A stretch of 64,000 bases of DNA from Azospirillum brasilense (GTDB taxonomy: Bacteria; Pseudomonadota; Alphaproteobacteria; Azospirillales; Azospirillaceae): NCBI RefSeq assembly GCF_005222205.1, contig NZ_CP032349.1:310001-374000 (forward strand). Reading direction: 5' to 3'. The notes below the pieces were generated by a model. That model was not told the origin of the DNA, did not search any database, and was given only the letters and a program-made list of their open reading frames with translations. Below, piece after piece: positions 26,072 through 34,223 of this stretch. Each line of letters starts with the position of its first letter. Within the stretch, counting starts at the first letter, position 1. Position numbers and translations under genes: made by a program.

Positions 26072-26953
26072 ATGTTCCTGCAGAACGCCACACCGGCCGA
26101 AACGGCCGAACTGACCACGCCGACCGGCCTCAAGCCGCCGGGCGGGGCGCGGCCCATCATCGAGTTCGAGCGCGTCACGGTCTCCTACGGGCGGGACGCC
26201 GCGGCGACCCAGGCGCTCGCCGAAAGCACCTTCCGCATCGACCATGGCGACTTCATCGCCCTGGTCGGCCCCTCCGGCTGCGGCAAGTCGACGATCCTGA
26301 AGCTGGTGGGCGGGCTGCTGAAGGCGTCCAGCGGCCATGTCTTCGTCGCCCGGCGCGAGGTCGGGGCGGAGGACGTGCGCATCGGCATGGCCTTCCAGAA
26401 TCCGACGCTGCTGCCCTGGCTCAGCATCCGCGACAACGTGATGCTGCCGCTGAAGATCGCGCGGCCCTTCCGCGAGGAATGGCGGCAGAAGCGCAAGACC
26501 GAGTACCGCGACCGCGCCGACGCCCTGCTCGCCAAGGTCGGGCTTCAGGATTTCGCGAACAAGTTCCCCTGGCAACTGTCCGGCGGCATGCAGCAGCGCG
26601 CCTCGCTGTGCCGCGCCCTGATCCACGATCCGACGCTGCTCCTGCTCGACGAGCCCTTCGGCGCGCTCGACCAGTTCACGCGCGAGGAGCTGTGGGCCAC
26701 CCTGCAGACGCTGTGGATGGAGCGCCGGCCGACCGTTCTCCTGGTCACGCACGACCTGCGGGAAAGCGCCTTCCTGGCCAACCGCATCATGGTGATGAGC
26801 GCGCGTCCCGGCCGCATCCTGGTGGACGAGCAGGTGGACTTCCCGCGGCCGCGCACGCTCGACACCACCTACCAGCCGGAATTCACCAGCCTGACGCACA
26901 CGCTGCGCAGCCTCATCGTCGCCGCGCGGAGCGGCGCAGGAGCGCCGTCATGA
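26072..26953 (+). CDS. SsuB/TauB-type ABC transporter ATP-binding protein
   Basis: A 293-residue ATPase with an N-terminal extension of about 28 residues before the NBD. Motifs: Walker A GPSGCGKST, Q-loop MAFQNPTLLPWLS, signature LSGGMQQRASLCRAL, Walker B LLLLDEPFGALDQF and switch VTHDLRESAFLANR. The start at 26072 has GGAAGGG upstream; open sequence further upstream overlaps the SDR gene. The stop overlaps the permease ATG by four bases (ATGA). It energises uptake for one or both NMT1-like binding proteins. Confidence 0.94.
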   Translation: MFLQNATPAETAELTTPTGLKPPGGARPIIEFERVTVSYGRDAAATQALAESTFRIDHGDFIALVGPSGCGKSTILKLVGGLLKASSGHVFVARREVGAEDVRIGMAFQNPTLLPWLSIRDNVMLPLKIARPFREEWRQKRKTEYRDRADALLAKVGLQDFANKFPWQLSGGMQQRASLCRALIHDPTLLLLDEPFGALDQFTREELWATLQTLWMERRPTVLLVTHDLRESAFLANRIMVMSARPGRILVDEQVDFPRPRTLDTTYQPEFTSLTHTLRSLIVAARSGAGAPS

Positions 26954-27723
26954 GAGCCGTGAACCGCGAGAAGCTCGCCTCCGCCGCCCTGATCGTCGGC
27001 GTCTTCGTCCTGTGGGAGGTCTCCTGCCTCGTCTTCGGCATCAGCGAGATCATCCTGCCGCGGCCCAGCCAGATCATCGCCACGCTGATCGACCGCTGGC
27101 CGGCGCTGATGCCGCACGCGGTGCAGACGCTCTACACCACGCTGGTCGGCTTCGCGCTGGGCGTCGGGGCCGGGGTGGTGATCGGGCTGCTGATCGGCTC
27201 CTCCCGCCTCGCCTACAACGTCGCCTTCCCGCTGCTGGTCGGCTTCTCCTCCATCCCCAAGGTGGCGGTGGTGCCGATCTTCGTCCTGTGGTTCGGCTCG
27301 GGCACGGTGCCGGCGGTGCTGACCTCGGCGATCATCTGCGTCTTCCCGGTGGTGGTGAACATGGCGACCGGCCTCGCCACGACCGAGCCGGAGCTGGAGG
27401 ACGTGCTGCGCACCCTGAAGGCGTCGAAGCGCGACATCCTGCTGAACGTCGGGCTGCCCCGCGCGATGCCCTATTTCTTCGCGTCGCTGAAGGTGGCGGT
27501 CACCCTGTCCTTCGTCGGGACGGTGATCTCGGAGACGGTGGCCTCCAACCGCGGCGTCGGCAACATGATGCTGATCGCCTCCTCCAACTTCAACGTCCCG
27601 CTGGTCTTCGCCGGCCTGTTCATCCTGGCGGGGCTGGGCGTCGCCCTCTACGTGATCTTTTCGCTGATCGAGCGCCGCGTCACCGGCTGGGCCAACCGCA
27701 AGTCGGAGTTCGCGGCCGGGTGA
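26950..27723 (+). CDS. SsuC/TauC-type ABC transporter permease
   Basis: A 257-residue inner-membrane protein with about six hydrophobic segments. Family features: LPRPSQIIATLIDRW near the N-terminus, FSSIPKVAVVPIFVLWFGSGTVPAVLTSAII, and the coupling loop EDVLRTLKASKRDILLNVGLPRAMPYFFASLKVAV. Its ATG overlaps the ATPase stop codon, which shows coupled translation and a matched pair. Two binding-protein genes lie on either side of this pair. Confidence 0.94.
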   Translation: MRAVNREKLASAALIVGVFVLWEVSCLVFGISEIILPRPSQIIATLIDRWPALMPHAVQTLYTTLVGFALGVGAGVVIGLLIGSSRLAYNVAFPLLVGFSSIPKVAVVPIFVLWFGSGTVPAVLTSAIICVFPVVVNMATGLATTEPELEDVLRTLKASKRDILLNVGLPRAMPYFFASLKVAVTLSFVGTVISETVASNRGVGNMMLIASSNFNVPLVFAGLFILAGLGVALYVIFSLIERRVTGWANRKSEFAAG

Positions 27724-27778
27724 CCGGTTCAGCCCGCTTCCGGTCATAGCCAAAAACATCCTCGGTATGGAGACAGGC

Positions 27779-28825
27779 ATGTTCACCATCACCCGCCGCA
27801 CCGCGCTTCTGGCCGGGCTCGGCCTCTCCCTGGCCCTTCCGTTCTCCCCGGCCGTCGCGCAGGAGCGCACGCCGATCCGCTTCACGCTGGACTGGAAGTA
27901 TCAGGGCATCCACGCCTGGTACTTCGTCGCCCAGGAGAAGGGCTACTTCCGCGAGGAGGGGCTGGACGTCACCATCGACCAGGGCGAAGGCTCCTCCGCC
28001 ACCGTCACGCGCATCATGTCGGGCGCCTACGACGCCGGCTTCGGCGACATCAACGCGGTGATCCAGCAGGCGGCGCAAAAGCCCGCCGAGGCGCCGGTGA
28101 TGGTCTACCACATCTACAACAAGCCGCCCTTCGCGGTGCTGACCAAGGCGGACAGCGGCATCACCGGGCTGAAGGACCTCGTCGGCAAGAAAGTCGGCGG
28201 TCCGGCCGGCAGCGCCGCCACCCGCCTGCTGCCCGCCCTGCTGGAGCGCAACGGCCTGGACCCGTCCGGCGTCGAGGTGCTGAACATGCAGCCCAACCTG
28301 CAGGAGCAGATGCTGATCCGCGGCGAGGTCGCCGCCTCGCTGGTCTTCAACGTCACCAGCTACGTCAACCTGATCCAGCAGGGGCAGAATCCCGACACCG
28401 GCTTCCGCTGGATCAGCTACGCCGATCACGGTCTCGACCTCTATTCCAACGGCGTGATGGTGTCCCAGGCGCTGGCGCGCGACAAGCCGCAGGCGGTGAA
28501 GGGGCTGGTGCGCGCCATCAACCGCGCCGTCCAGGACGTGATGGCCGATCCGGCCGCCGCCGTGAAGACGCTGGTCAAGGTCGAGCCGCTGATCGACGCC
28601 GGCAGCGAGCAGCGCCGCTTGCGGTTCGCCTTCGATGCCATGATGATCACCCCGGAGTCGCGCGAGATCGGGCTGGGCGACCTGTCGGACGACCGGCTGG
28701 CGCGTTCCATCGCGGTGATGGCCGCGGCCTACAAGCTGCCGAACCAACCGGCGCCCGGCCGGATCTTCGACCGCTCCTTCCTGCCGCCCCAGACGGAGCG
28801 GCGCATCGTTCCCACCGCCGGATGA
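27779..28825 (+). CDS. NMT1/THI5-like ABC transporter substrate-binding protein (copy 2)
   Basis: A 348-residue paralogue of the 24167-25207 protein. The shared stretch DWKYQGIHAWYFVAQEKGYFREEGLDVTIDQGEGSSATVTRIMSGAYDAGFGDINAV aligns almost without gaps with copy 1. The ATG at 27779 (MFTITRRTALLAGLGLSL) is preferred over 27767 because GGAG lies seven bases upstream; the signal has a twin-Arg-like TRRTALLAG. Two divergent binding proteins sharing one permease-ATPase pair would widen the transporter's substrate range. The next gene, an amidohydrolase, starts seven bases after its stop. Confidence 0.91.
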   Translation: MFTITRRTALLAGLGLSLALPFSPAVAQERTPIRFTLDWKYQGIHAWYFVAQEKGYFREEGLDVTIDQGEGSSATVTRIMSGAYDAGFGDINAVIQQAAQKPAEAPVMVYHIYNKPPFAVLTKADSGITGLKDLVGKKVGGPAGSAATRLLPALLERNGLDPSGVEVLNMQPNLQEQMLIRGEVAASLVFNVTSYVNLIQQGQNPDTGFRWISYADHGLDLYSNGVMVSQALARDKPQAVKGLVRAINRAVQDVMADPAAAVKTLVKVEPLIDAGSEQRRLRFAFDAMMITPESREIGLGDLSDDRLARSIAVMAAAYKLPNQPAPGRIFDRSFLPPQTERRIVPTAG

Positions 28826-28832
28826 GGTTGCC

Positions 28833-30299
28833 ATGACGGTCCGTTCCATCGCCTGCACCGCCCTGCTCGACGGGCCCGGCTACGCGCCGCGGGGGCCGGG
28901 GCGGCTGACGCTCCGCGACGGGCGGATCGCGGCGGTGGAGGCGCTGGGTGGGGGTGAGGAGGCCGCGGAGCCGCTGTTCGCCCTGCCGGCACCGGTCAAC
29001 GCGCACGACCACGGGCGGCCGGTCCGCTCCAGCTCCTTCGGGGCGGGGGGCAAGCCGCTGGAGGTCTGGCTGCACTATCTGGCCCTGCTGCCTTCGGTCG
29101 ATCCCTATCTGGCCGCCGCCGCGTCGCTGGGGCGCAGCGCGCTCGGCGGCGCCGGGGCGGTCATGGTGCATTACACCCGCACCCAGGGGCTGACTCCGTT
29201 GCCGGAGGAGGCCGCGGAGGTCGCCCGCGCCGCCTGCGACGTGGGGCTGCGGATCGCCTTCGCGGTGGCGCTGAAGGACCGCAACCCGCTGGTCTATGGT
29301 CCGTCCGAGGAGCTTCTGGCCCTGCTGCCCGACGAGGCGCGGCGGGAATTCGCCCGCCGCACCGCCGCGCCGCCGCCATCCCCCGCCGAGCAGATCCGGC
29401 TGGTCGAGGAGGTGGCCGCCGCCGCGGCGGGCGAGCTGGTGGACGTGCAGTACGGCCCGACCGGCGTGCAGTGGTGCTCGCCGGAGCTGTTGCAGGAGGT
29501 GGCCGACGCCTCCGCCCGCACGGGGCGGCGCGTCCACATGCATTGCCTGGAGACGCGGTACCAGCGCGCCTGGGCGGACCGCCAGTTTCCCGACGGTCTG
29601 TTCCCGTATCTGAAGCGGATCGGCCTGCTGTCGCCGCGCCTCACGCTGGCCCACTGCACCTGGATCAGGCCGGAGGAGATGGACATCCTTGCCGAGACGG
29701 GCGTGACCGTGTCGGTGAACACCGGCTCCAACCTCGGCCTGCGGTCGGGCATCGCGCCGCTGGCGGAGATGGTGTCGCGGGGCTGCCGGGTGGCGCTCGG
29801 CCTCGACGGGCTGGCCTTGAACGAGGACGACGACGCGCTGGGCGAGATGCGGCTCGCCAACGCCCTGCACCGCGGCTGGGGTTTCGAGGGCGCGGTGGAG
29901 GAGGCGCAGATGCTGCGCATCGCGCTGGCCAACGGGCGCGCGTCGGTCACCGGACGGGAGGAGGGCGGCGTCATTGCCCCCGGCCAGCCGGCCGACCTGC
30001 TTCTGCTGGACGCCGGCGCGCTCGATTCCGACCGGCTGCTCGACCGGCATTTGGGCGGGCTGTGCCTGCGCGACCTGCTGTTCGCCCGCGCCGGGGCCAG
30101 CCACATCGCCGAGCTGCTGGTCGCCGGGAGGACCGTCGTGCGGCGGGGCCAGGTCACCGGCATCGACCATCCGGCGGTGCAGGCGGAGTTGCTGGCCCGG
30201 CTGCGCCACGGCATGGCCGGCAGTGCCGCGCTCCAGGCCGCCCTGCCGGCGCTGGAGGACGCCATGCGGCGCTACTACGCCGCTGCCCCCTGCTGTTGA
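28833..30299 (+). CDS. Amidohydrolase-superfamily deaminase/hydrolase (cytosine/guanine-deaminase-like)
   Basis: A 488-residue metal-dependent hydrolase. The metal-binding HxH is seen as NAHDHGRP (His58, His60). Later metal or catalytic sites include VHMHCLETRYQRAW, LTLAHCTWIRPEEM and the Asp in VALGLDGLALNEDDD. C-terminal sequence IAPGQPADLLLLDAG is the composite beta-sandwich seen in this superfamily. Members deaminate cytosine, guanine, 8-oxoguanine or triazines. The neighbouring transporter and ring-opening enzymes point to a nitrogen heterocycle. The ATG at 28833 has GAGG upstream. Confidence 0.88.
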   Translation: MTVRSIACTALLDGPGYAPRGPGRLTLRDGRIAAVEALGGGEEAAEPLFALPAPVNAHDHGRPVRSSSFGAGGKPLEVWLHYLALLPSVDPYLAAAASLGRSALGGAGAVMVHYTRTQGLTPLPEEAAEVARAACDVGLRIAFAVALKDRNPLVYGPSEELLALLPDEARREFARRTAAPPPSPAEQIRLVEEVAAAAAGELVDVQYGPTGVQWCSPELLQEVADASARTGRRVHMHCLETRYQRAWADRQFPDGLFPYLKRIGLLSPRLTLAHCTWIRPEEMDILAETGVTVSVNTGSNLGLRSGIAPLAEMVSRGCRVALGLDGLALNEDDDALGEMRLANALHRGWGFEGAVEEAQMLRIALANGRASVTGREEGGVIAPGQPADLLLLDAGALDSDRLLDRHLGGLCLRDLLFARAGASHIAELLVAGRTVVRRGQVTGIDHPAVQAELLARLRHGMAGSAALQAALPALEDAMRRYYAAAPCC

Positions 30300-30328
30300 T
30301 TGGGTTCCCGCTTTTTTAGGACCGCTCC

Positions 30329-31276
30329 ATGCCGCTCGACCTTTTTCCGACTCCCGAATGCGTGCATTGGGGCTTCTTCGACGGAACGCTGCCGCCGGTC
30401 GCCGAGATCGCCAGCGGCGACGTCGTGACGATCCACACTGTCAGCGGCGGGACGGAGGATCTGCCGCCGGACGGGGGCGGCATGACCGTCCGCCCGGAGC
30501 ACCGGCGAATCCTCGCCGCCGTGGAGCCGGGGCCGGGACCGCACATCATGACCGGGCCGATCGCCGTCCACGGCGCGGAGCCGGGGGATGCGCTGCGGGT
30601 GGAGATCCTGGAGGTGTCGCTGCGCGACGACTGGGGTTTCAACCTGATCCGCCCCGGCGCCGGGGCCCTGCCGGATCTGGTGCCCAAGGGGGGCCGCATC
30701 CATCTGCCCATCGACCGGGCGCGCGGCACCGTACGGATGCCCTGGGGGCTGGAGATTCCGGCCCGCCCCTTCTTCGGAGTCATCGGGACGGCGCCGCCGC
30801 CCGCCGACGGGCGGCTGACCTCGATCGTGCCCGGCGCCTTCGGCGGCAACATCGACAACAAGGAGCTGACGGCGGGCGCGGTGCTTCACCTGCCGGTGTG
30901 GACCGCGGGCGCGCTGCTGTCCGTTGGTGACGGCCACGCCGCCCAGGGCGACGGCGAGGTCTGCCTGACCGCGGTCGAAACCGGCCTGACCGGGCGTTTC
31001 CGCATTGAACTCGTGAAGGGAGCCGGACTGGCCGGCCCGTGGGCGGAGACGGCGGACCACGTCATCACCATGGGGTTCGACCCGGACCTCGACGAGGCGG
31101 CGCGGATCGCGCTCCGCGCCATGATCGCGCTGATTTCCGGCCGCACCGGCCTGTCCGCCGAGGAGGCCTACCGCCTGTGCAGCGTCGCCGCCGACCTGCG
31201 GGTGACGCAATTGGTGAACCGGCACAAGGGCATTCACGCCCTGCTGCCGCGCTGGGCGCTGCAAGGCGCGTCCTGA
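30329..31276 (+). CDS. Acetamidase/formamidase-family protein
   Basis: A 315-residue member of the FmdA/AmdA family of zinc amidases that release ammonia from formamide or acetamide. Family motifs seen are VEPGPGPHIMTGPIAVHGAEPGDALRVEILEV, NLIRPGAGALPDL, FFGVIGTAPP, GAFGGNIDNKELTAGAVLHLPVWTAGALLSVGDGHAAQGDGEVCLTAVETG and the helical C-terminus. It ends the plus-strand operon and probably hydrolyses a small amide produced by the amidohydrolase or SDR steps. An AGGA site precedes the ATG at 30329. Confidence 0.92.
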   Translation: MPLDLFPTPECVHWGFFDGTLPPVAEIASGDVVTIHTVSGGTEDLPPDGGGMTVRPEHRRILAAVEPGPGPHIMTGPIAVHGAEPGDALRVEILEVSLRDDWGFNLIRPGAGALPDLVPKGGRIHLPIDRARGTVRMPWGLEIPARPFFGVIGTAPPPADGRLTSIVPGAFGGNIDNKELTAGAVLHLPVWTAGALLSVGDGHAAQGDGEVCLTAVETGLTGRFRIELVKGAGLAGPWAETADHVITMGFDPDLDEAARIALRAMIALISGRTGLSAEEAYRLCSVAADLRVTQLVNRHKGIHALLPRWALQGAS

Positions 31277-31324
31277 GCCCGCCGGCGCGCCCTCTCCCCG
31301 TCGGCGGAGGAGGGGGCGGCGCGG

Positions 31325-31756
31325 TCAGCGCAGGGCGATCTCAAAATCCTTGGCCCCTTCCCACAGGACCAAGCGGCCCAGCTCCGGCAGGTTCTCCAGC
31401 CCGGACGTCAGGGTGATGACGTGGTTGCCGGCGAGCTGGCCGACCTTGCTGGAGAAGCTGACGCCGCCGTAGGCGAGCAGGATTTCCGTCTCGCTGAGCC
31501 CGCCGGGGTAGAGGATGATCTGCCCCGGCGCCGGATGGCTGGTGTGGTTCTCGTAGGGGACGGCGAAATCCGTCTCCCCCAGCGGCACCCACACGCCCTC
31601 GCCGCTCCAGCGGACATGGACGATGCGGCTGCGGAAGGGAAGCCGCGCGCGGAGCGCGGCCACCGTCTTCGGGGCCCCGTCCGTCTCGAAGCGCGCTTCG
31701 AAACGGAAGGGGCCGGCGGTGATGAGGAGGTCGCTCACGGCCGGCGTCCCCGTCAC
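31325..31756 (-). CDS. DUF3830-like small protein (cyclophilin-like fold)
   Basis: A 143-residue protein if the GTG at 31756 is used; that codon overlaps the upstream gene's stop as GTGA, which favours coupled translation. A second GTG at 31738 would give 137 residues. The sequence (FRFEARFETDGAPKTVAALRARLPFRSRIVHVRWSGEGVWVPLG; NHTSHPAPGQIILYPGGLSETEILLAYGGVSFSSKVGQLAGNHVITL) resembles the DUF3830/cyclophilin-like family that often accompanies amidase and hydantoinase genes. Function is unknown. It has no signal peptide. The family name is from memory and should be confirmed by profile search. Confidence 0.75.
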   Translation of the reverse strand: MTGTPAVSDLLITAGPFRFEARFETDGAPKTVAALRARLPFRSRIVHVRWSGEGVWVPLGETDFAVPYENHTSHPAPGQIILYPGGLSETEILLAYGGVSFSSKVGQLAGNHVITLTSGLENLPELGRLVLWEGAKDFEIALR

Positions 31757-33210
31757 GCCGTGGGCGTTGCAGCGGTGACCGCCGCGATGGTCTTGTGGGT
31801 GTTGCGCGGCTCGGCCGGCGGCATGCGCTGGATGGTGTGGACGGAGCGGCCGTGGCCCCTCATGGTCTCGACCAGAGCGCCGTCGCGCACCACGAAGGCC
31901 CCGCGGACCAGCGTGTGCTTGAGCTTTCCCTTCACCTTGCGCCCGTGCCAGGGGGAGATGCGCGACAGCGAGTGCAGCTTGAAGTCGTCGATCACCCACT
32001 CCTCGGACAGGTCGAAGAGCGCGAGGTCGGCGTCGGCGCCGGGCAGGATGGCGCCCTTCTGCGGGTAGAGGCCGAAGCTCTTCGCCGGGGCTTCCGAACT
32101 GGCGCGGACATAGTCGCGGATGTCCATGCGGCCTTCCGCGACGGCGGTCAGCATCAGCGGCATCTGCGTCTCGACGCCGGGGAAGCCGCAGTCGCAGTTC
32201 CAGATCACCGAGCGGGTCTTCTCCTCCGGCGTGTGGGGCGCGTGGTCGGTGGCGATCATGTCGATCGTGCCGTCCTTCAGCGCGTTCCACAGCGGCTCGT
32301 GGCAGTCGGCCTCGCGCACCGGCGGGTTGACGCGGATGACGCCCTTGCAGCGCGCGTAGTCGTCGGTGCTCAGCATCAGGTAGTGCGGGCCGGTCTCGCC
32401 GGTGATGTCCACGCCGCGGGCCTTCGCCTCGGCGAGCGGGCGGAGTTCCTCCTTGGAGGAGATGTGCAGGATGTGGATGCGCGCGCCGGTCCATTCGGCC
32501 AGGGTCGCGGCGCGCTCCACCGCCTCCACCGCCACGACGGCCGGGCGGGAGTCGAGGTGGGCGAGCGGATCGTTGCGGCCGGCCTCGCGCAGGCGCTTCT
32601 CCCGCCGCTCCATGATGGTGTTGGTTTCGGCGTGCAGGCTGACGCGCTTGCCGGTGGGCGCGACGCGCTCGAACAGTTCGAGCATGGCGCCGGTGTCCGG
32701 CGACGGAATGCGGCCGAAGGTGTTGCCCATGTAGAGCTTGAAGCCGATGACGCCGCCCTCGGCCAGCGCTTCGACATGGTCGAGCGACTCCTCGCCCAGC
32801 ACCGCGTAGAGGCCGTAATCGACGAAGGCCTTCTCGTCCGCGATGGCGTGCTTGGCGGCCAGGATCTCCGGCGTGGCCACGGTCGGGATGGTGTTGGGCA
32901 TGTCGAAGACGGTGGTCACGCCGCCGAAGGCCGCGGCGCTGGTGCCGCTGGCCCAGTCCTCCTTGTGGGTGTAGCCGGGATCGCGGAAATGCACATGGAC
33001 GTCGATCCCGCCGGGCAGGATGGCGAGGCCGGTCGCGTCCAGCGTCTCGGCCGCCGGCGGCATCGTCTCCGGCGCGCCGATGGCGGCGATCCGGCCGTTG
33101 CTGATGGCGATGCTGGCCGGGAAACGCGCCGCGGAGGTGACGATTTCACCCCCGTGGATCACGAGATCGGCGATCGAATCGGTGCCTGCCACCGGATGTT
33201 CCTTCATCAT
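31753..33210 (-). CDS. Dihydroorotase/allantoinase/hydantoinase-family cyclic amidohydrolase
   Basis: A 485-residue enzyme of the cyclic amidase branch. DVHVHFRDPGYTHKEDWASGTSAAAFGGVTTVFDMPNT supplies the first two metal-binding histidines (His72, His74). The carboxylated lysine is Lys158 in GFKLYMGN. Further metal ligands lie in SLHAET and ILHISS, and ATDHAPHTPEEK holds the catalytic Asp in the form typical of dihydroorotase and allantoinase. It opens cyclic ureides or imides. Together with the transporter, deaminase-like amidohydrolase and formamidase encoded convergently, it suggests catabolism of a hydantoin- or allantoin-like compound. It begins with two consecutive ATGs; 33210 is used. 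Confidence 0.9.
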   Translation of the reverse strand: MMKEHPVAGTDSIADLVIHGGEIVTSAARFPASIAISNGRIAAIGAPETMPPAAETLDATGLAILPGGIDVHVHFRDPGYTHKEDWASGTSAAAFGGVTTVFDMPNTIPTVATPEILAAKHAIADEKAFVDYGLYAVLGEESLDHVEALAEGGVIGFKLYMGNTFGRIPSPDTGAMLELFERVAPTGKRVSLHAETNTIMERREKRLREAGRNDPLAHLDSRPAVVAVEAVERAATLAEWTGARIHILHISSKEELRPLAEAKARGVDITGETGPHYLMLSTDDYARCKGVIRVNPPVREADCHEPLWNALKDGTIDMIATDHAPHTPEEKTRSVIWNCDCGFPGVETQMPLMLTAVAEGRMDIRDYVRASSEAPAKSFGLYPQKGAILPGADADLALFDLSEEWVIDDFKLHSLSRISPWHGRKVKGKLKHTLVRGAFVVRDGALVETMRGHGRSVHTIQRMPPAEPRNTHKTIAAVTAATPTA

Positions 33211-33318
33211 TCAAGCCCGCAATGTGGTGTGGAGCGGTCACGTCGCGTCGTGGACAGGTGGCAGGCTAGGCAGCGTCGCGATTCACCTCAAACGCCAATT
33301 TCCGGCAAGGGCGTCGAC

Positions 33319-33345
33319 AAAAAGTACAAGCCCACAGGCGGCTTG
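33319..33345 (-). terminator. Rho-independent terminator downstream of the DUF5872-like gene
   Basis: On the minus strand CAAGCC and GGCTTG form a 6-bp stem around a 7-base loop, followed after three bases by TTTTT. It lies about 40 bases after the stop codon of the gene at 33385-33888 and upstream of the hydantoinase start. Stem plus T-run makes it the clearest intrinsic terminator in this part of the window. Confidence 0.7.
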
Positions 33346-33384
33346 GGGGCGTGACGCCGCCCGCGCCGCCATGGGATGTCTTGG

Positions 33385-33888
33385 TCAGGACAGCGCCTTT
33401 TGCAGCTCCTCCTTGCTCATGCGGGAGCGGCCGGGCAGGTTCTGCTGCCTGGCCTTCTCGTAAAGGGCCGCGCGGGTCAATTCCCCGCCGTCCTGGTGCC
33501 GGAAGGGAGCCGTCTTGCGGGCCACGTCGTCCGGCTGCCTGGAGAACTGCCGGCCCTTTTTCGTGTCGGCGCGTTTCTTGTCGCTGGTGCGCTGGTAGTC
33601 GGTCTTGGACAGGTGCTGGCGGGCTTGCCGGGGCAGGTAGCGTTCCCCGGTTTCCGCGCTCGGCTTGCCGGAGCGGGTGCCCCACTCCTCCTCGGTCCAT
33701 TGCGTCAGGCTGTTGTCGGCGCTCTTCGGCCCTTCGTAGCCGCCGCCGCGCCGCTTGTACTCCTGGACGGCCAACTGGGCCTTGCGGGCCGACCATTGGC
33801 CGGGCTCGCCGCCTTTGTCGCCCTGTTGAATGCTTGCCTTGACCTTTTCCCACAAACCGGGGTCGGAGCGCTCGGCGCGCGATGCCAT
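33385..33888 (-). CDS. Small DUF5872-like protein of unknown function
   Basis: A 167-residue basic, hydrophilic protein starting at 33888 behind a CAGGAGG site. The N-terminal half (SDPGLWEKVKASIQQGDKGGEPGQWSARKAQLAVQEYKRRGGGYEGPKSADNSLTQWTEEEW) resembles the DUF5872 family, which I recall from bacteria and large DNA viruses. The C-terminal end (LYEKARQQNLPGRSRMSKEELQKALS) looks like a short SAP/Rho-N-type helical motif that may bind nucleic acid. There is no signal peptide or membrane segment. It is a single-gene unit with its own terminator. Function is unknown; a stress-related or DNA-associated role would be speculation. Confidence 0.75.
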   Translation of the reverse strand: MASRAERSDPGLWEKVKASIQQGDKGGEPGQWSARKAQLAVQEYKRRGGGYEGPKSADNSLTQWTEEEWGTRSGKPSAETGERYLPRQARQHLSKTDYQRTSDKKRADTKKGRQFSRQPDDVARKTAPFRHQDGGELTRAALYEKARQQNLPGRSRMSKEELQKALS

Positions 33889-33920
33889 GGTGGCCTCCTG
33901 CCTTCGGTTCAAACCCGACA

Positions 33921-33996
33921 GCACATGGCGCAGCCATGTGCGAAAGGGTCATACGGCCGGCCGATCATGGAACCGTTGATGCGCCGGCCGTATGAC
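33921..33996. repeat. Two adjacent perfect inverted repeats (hairpin pair) in a 335-bp intergenic region
   Basis: The gap 33889-34223 has no gene. Its left part holds two hairpins. The first is GCACATGGC-GCA-GCCATGTGC (33921-33941), a perfect 9-bp stem with a three-base loop. The second has arms GTCATACGGCCGGC (33948-33961) and GCCGGCCGTATGAC (33983-33996), a perfect 14-bp stem, with a 21-base spacer that itself contains ATCA/TGAT pairing. No T-tract follows either. They lie upstream of the DUF5872-like gene (divergent side) and the RND operon, so operator, attenuator or recombination-site roles are all possible. Confidence 0.7.
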
Positions 33997-34090
33997 ACAG
34001 TGCAGGAACAGGTCGACGTCGGGAGTGGTGCCGCGCCCAGGACCGAATCCGCCGTTCCGCGGTCATGCCGCACCATCCGTCCTCGCCTCG

Positions 34091-34135
34091 CCTCGCCAAA
34101 TTTGCGAACGGATTTGGTGATGCTCCCCCTTTGCA
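34091..34135. promoter_or_regulatory. Two further dyads ahead of the RND efflux operon
   Basis: CCAAAT-N10-ATTTGG (34091-34112) and CCCCTT-TGC-AAGGGG (34121-34135) lie 89-133 bp before the start of the membrane-fusion gene. RND operons are often controlled by TetR- or MarR-type repressors binding such palindromes, but no regulator gene of those families is adjacent. Either could instead be part of a structured leader. Confidence 0.4.
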
Positions 34136-34223
34136 AGGGGTAGCGATTGCAACCTTCGCGTCCTGTGGTACTTTGGTGATCCATGCAACCATCCTTGCTC
34201 CGGAGACGGGAACGGAGGTGGTC

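Noticed and set aside
26072-27723. Assignment of the ABC transporter as a dedicated thiamine-precursor (ThiXYZ) system
   Set aside because: No thiamine biosynthesis gene or riboswitch is adjacent; the neighbours are amide hydrolases, so the THI5-like label describes fold only.
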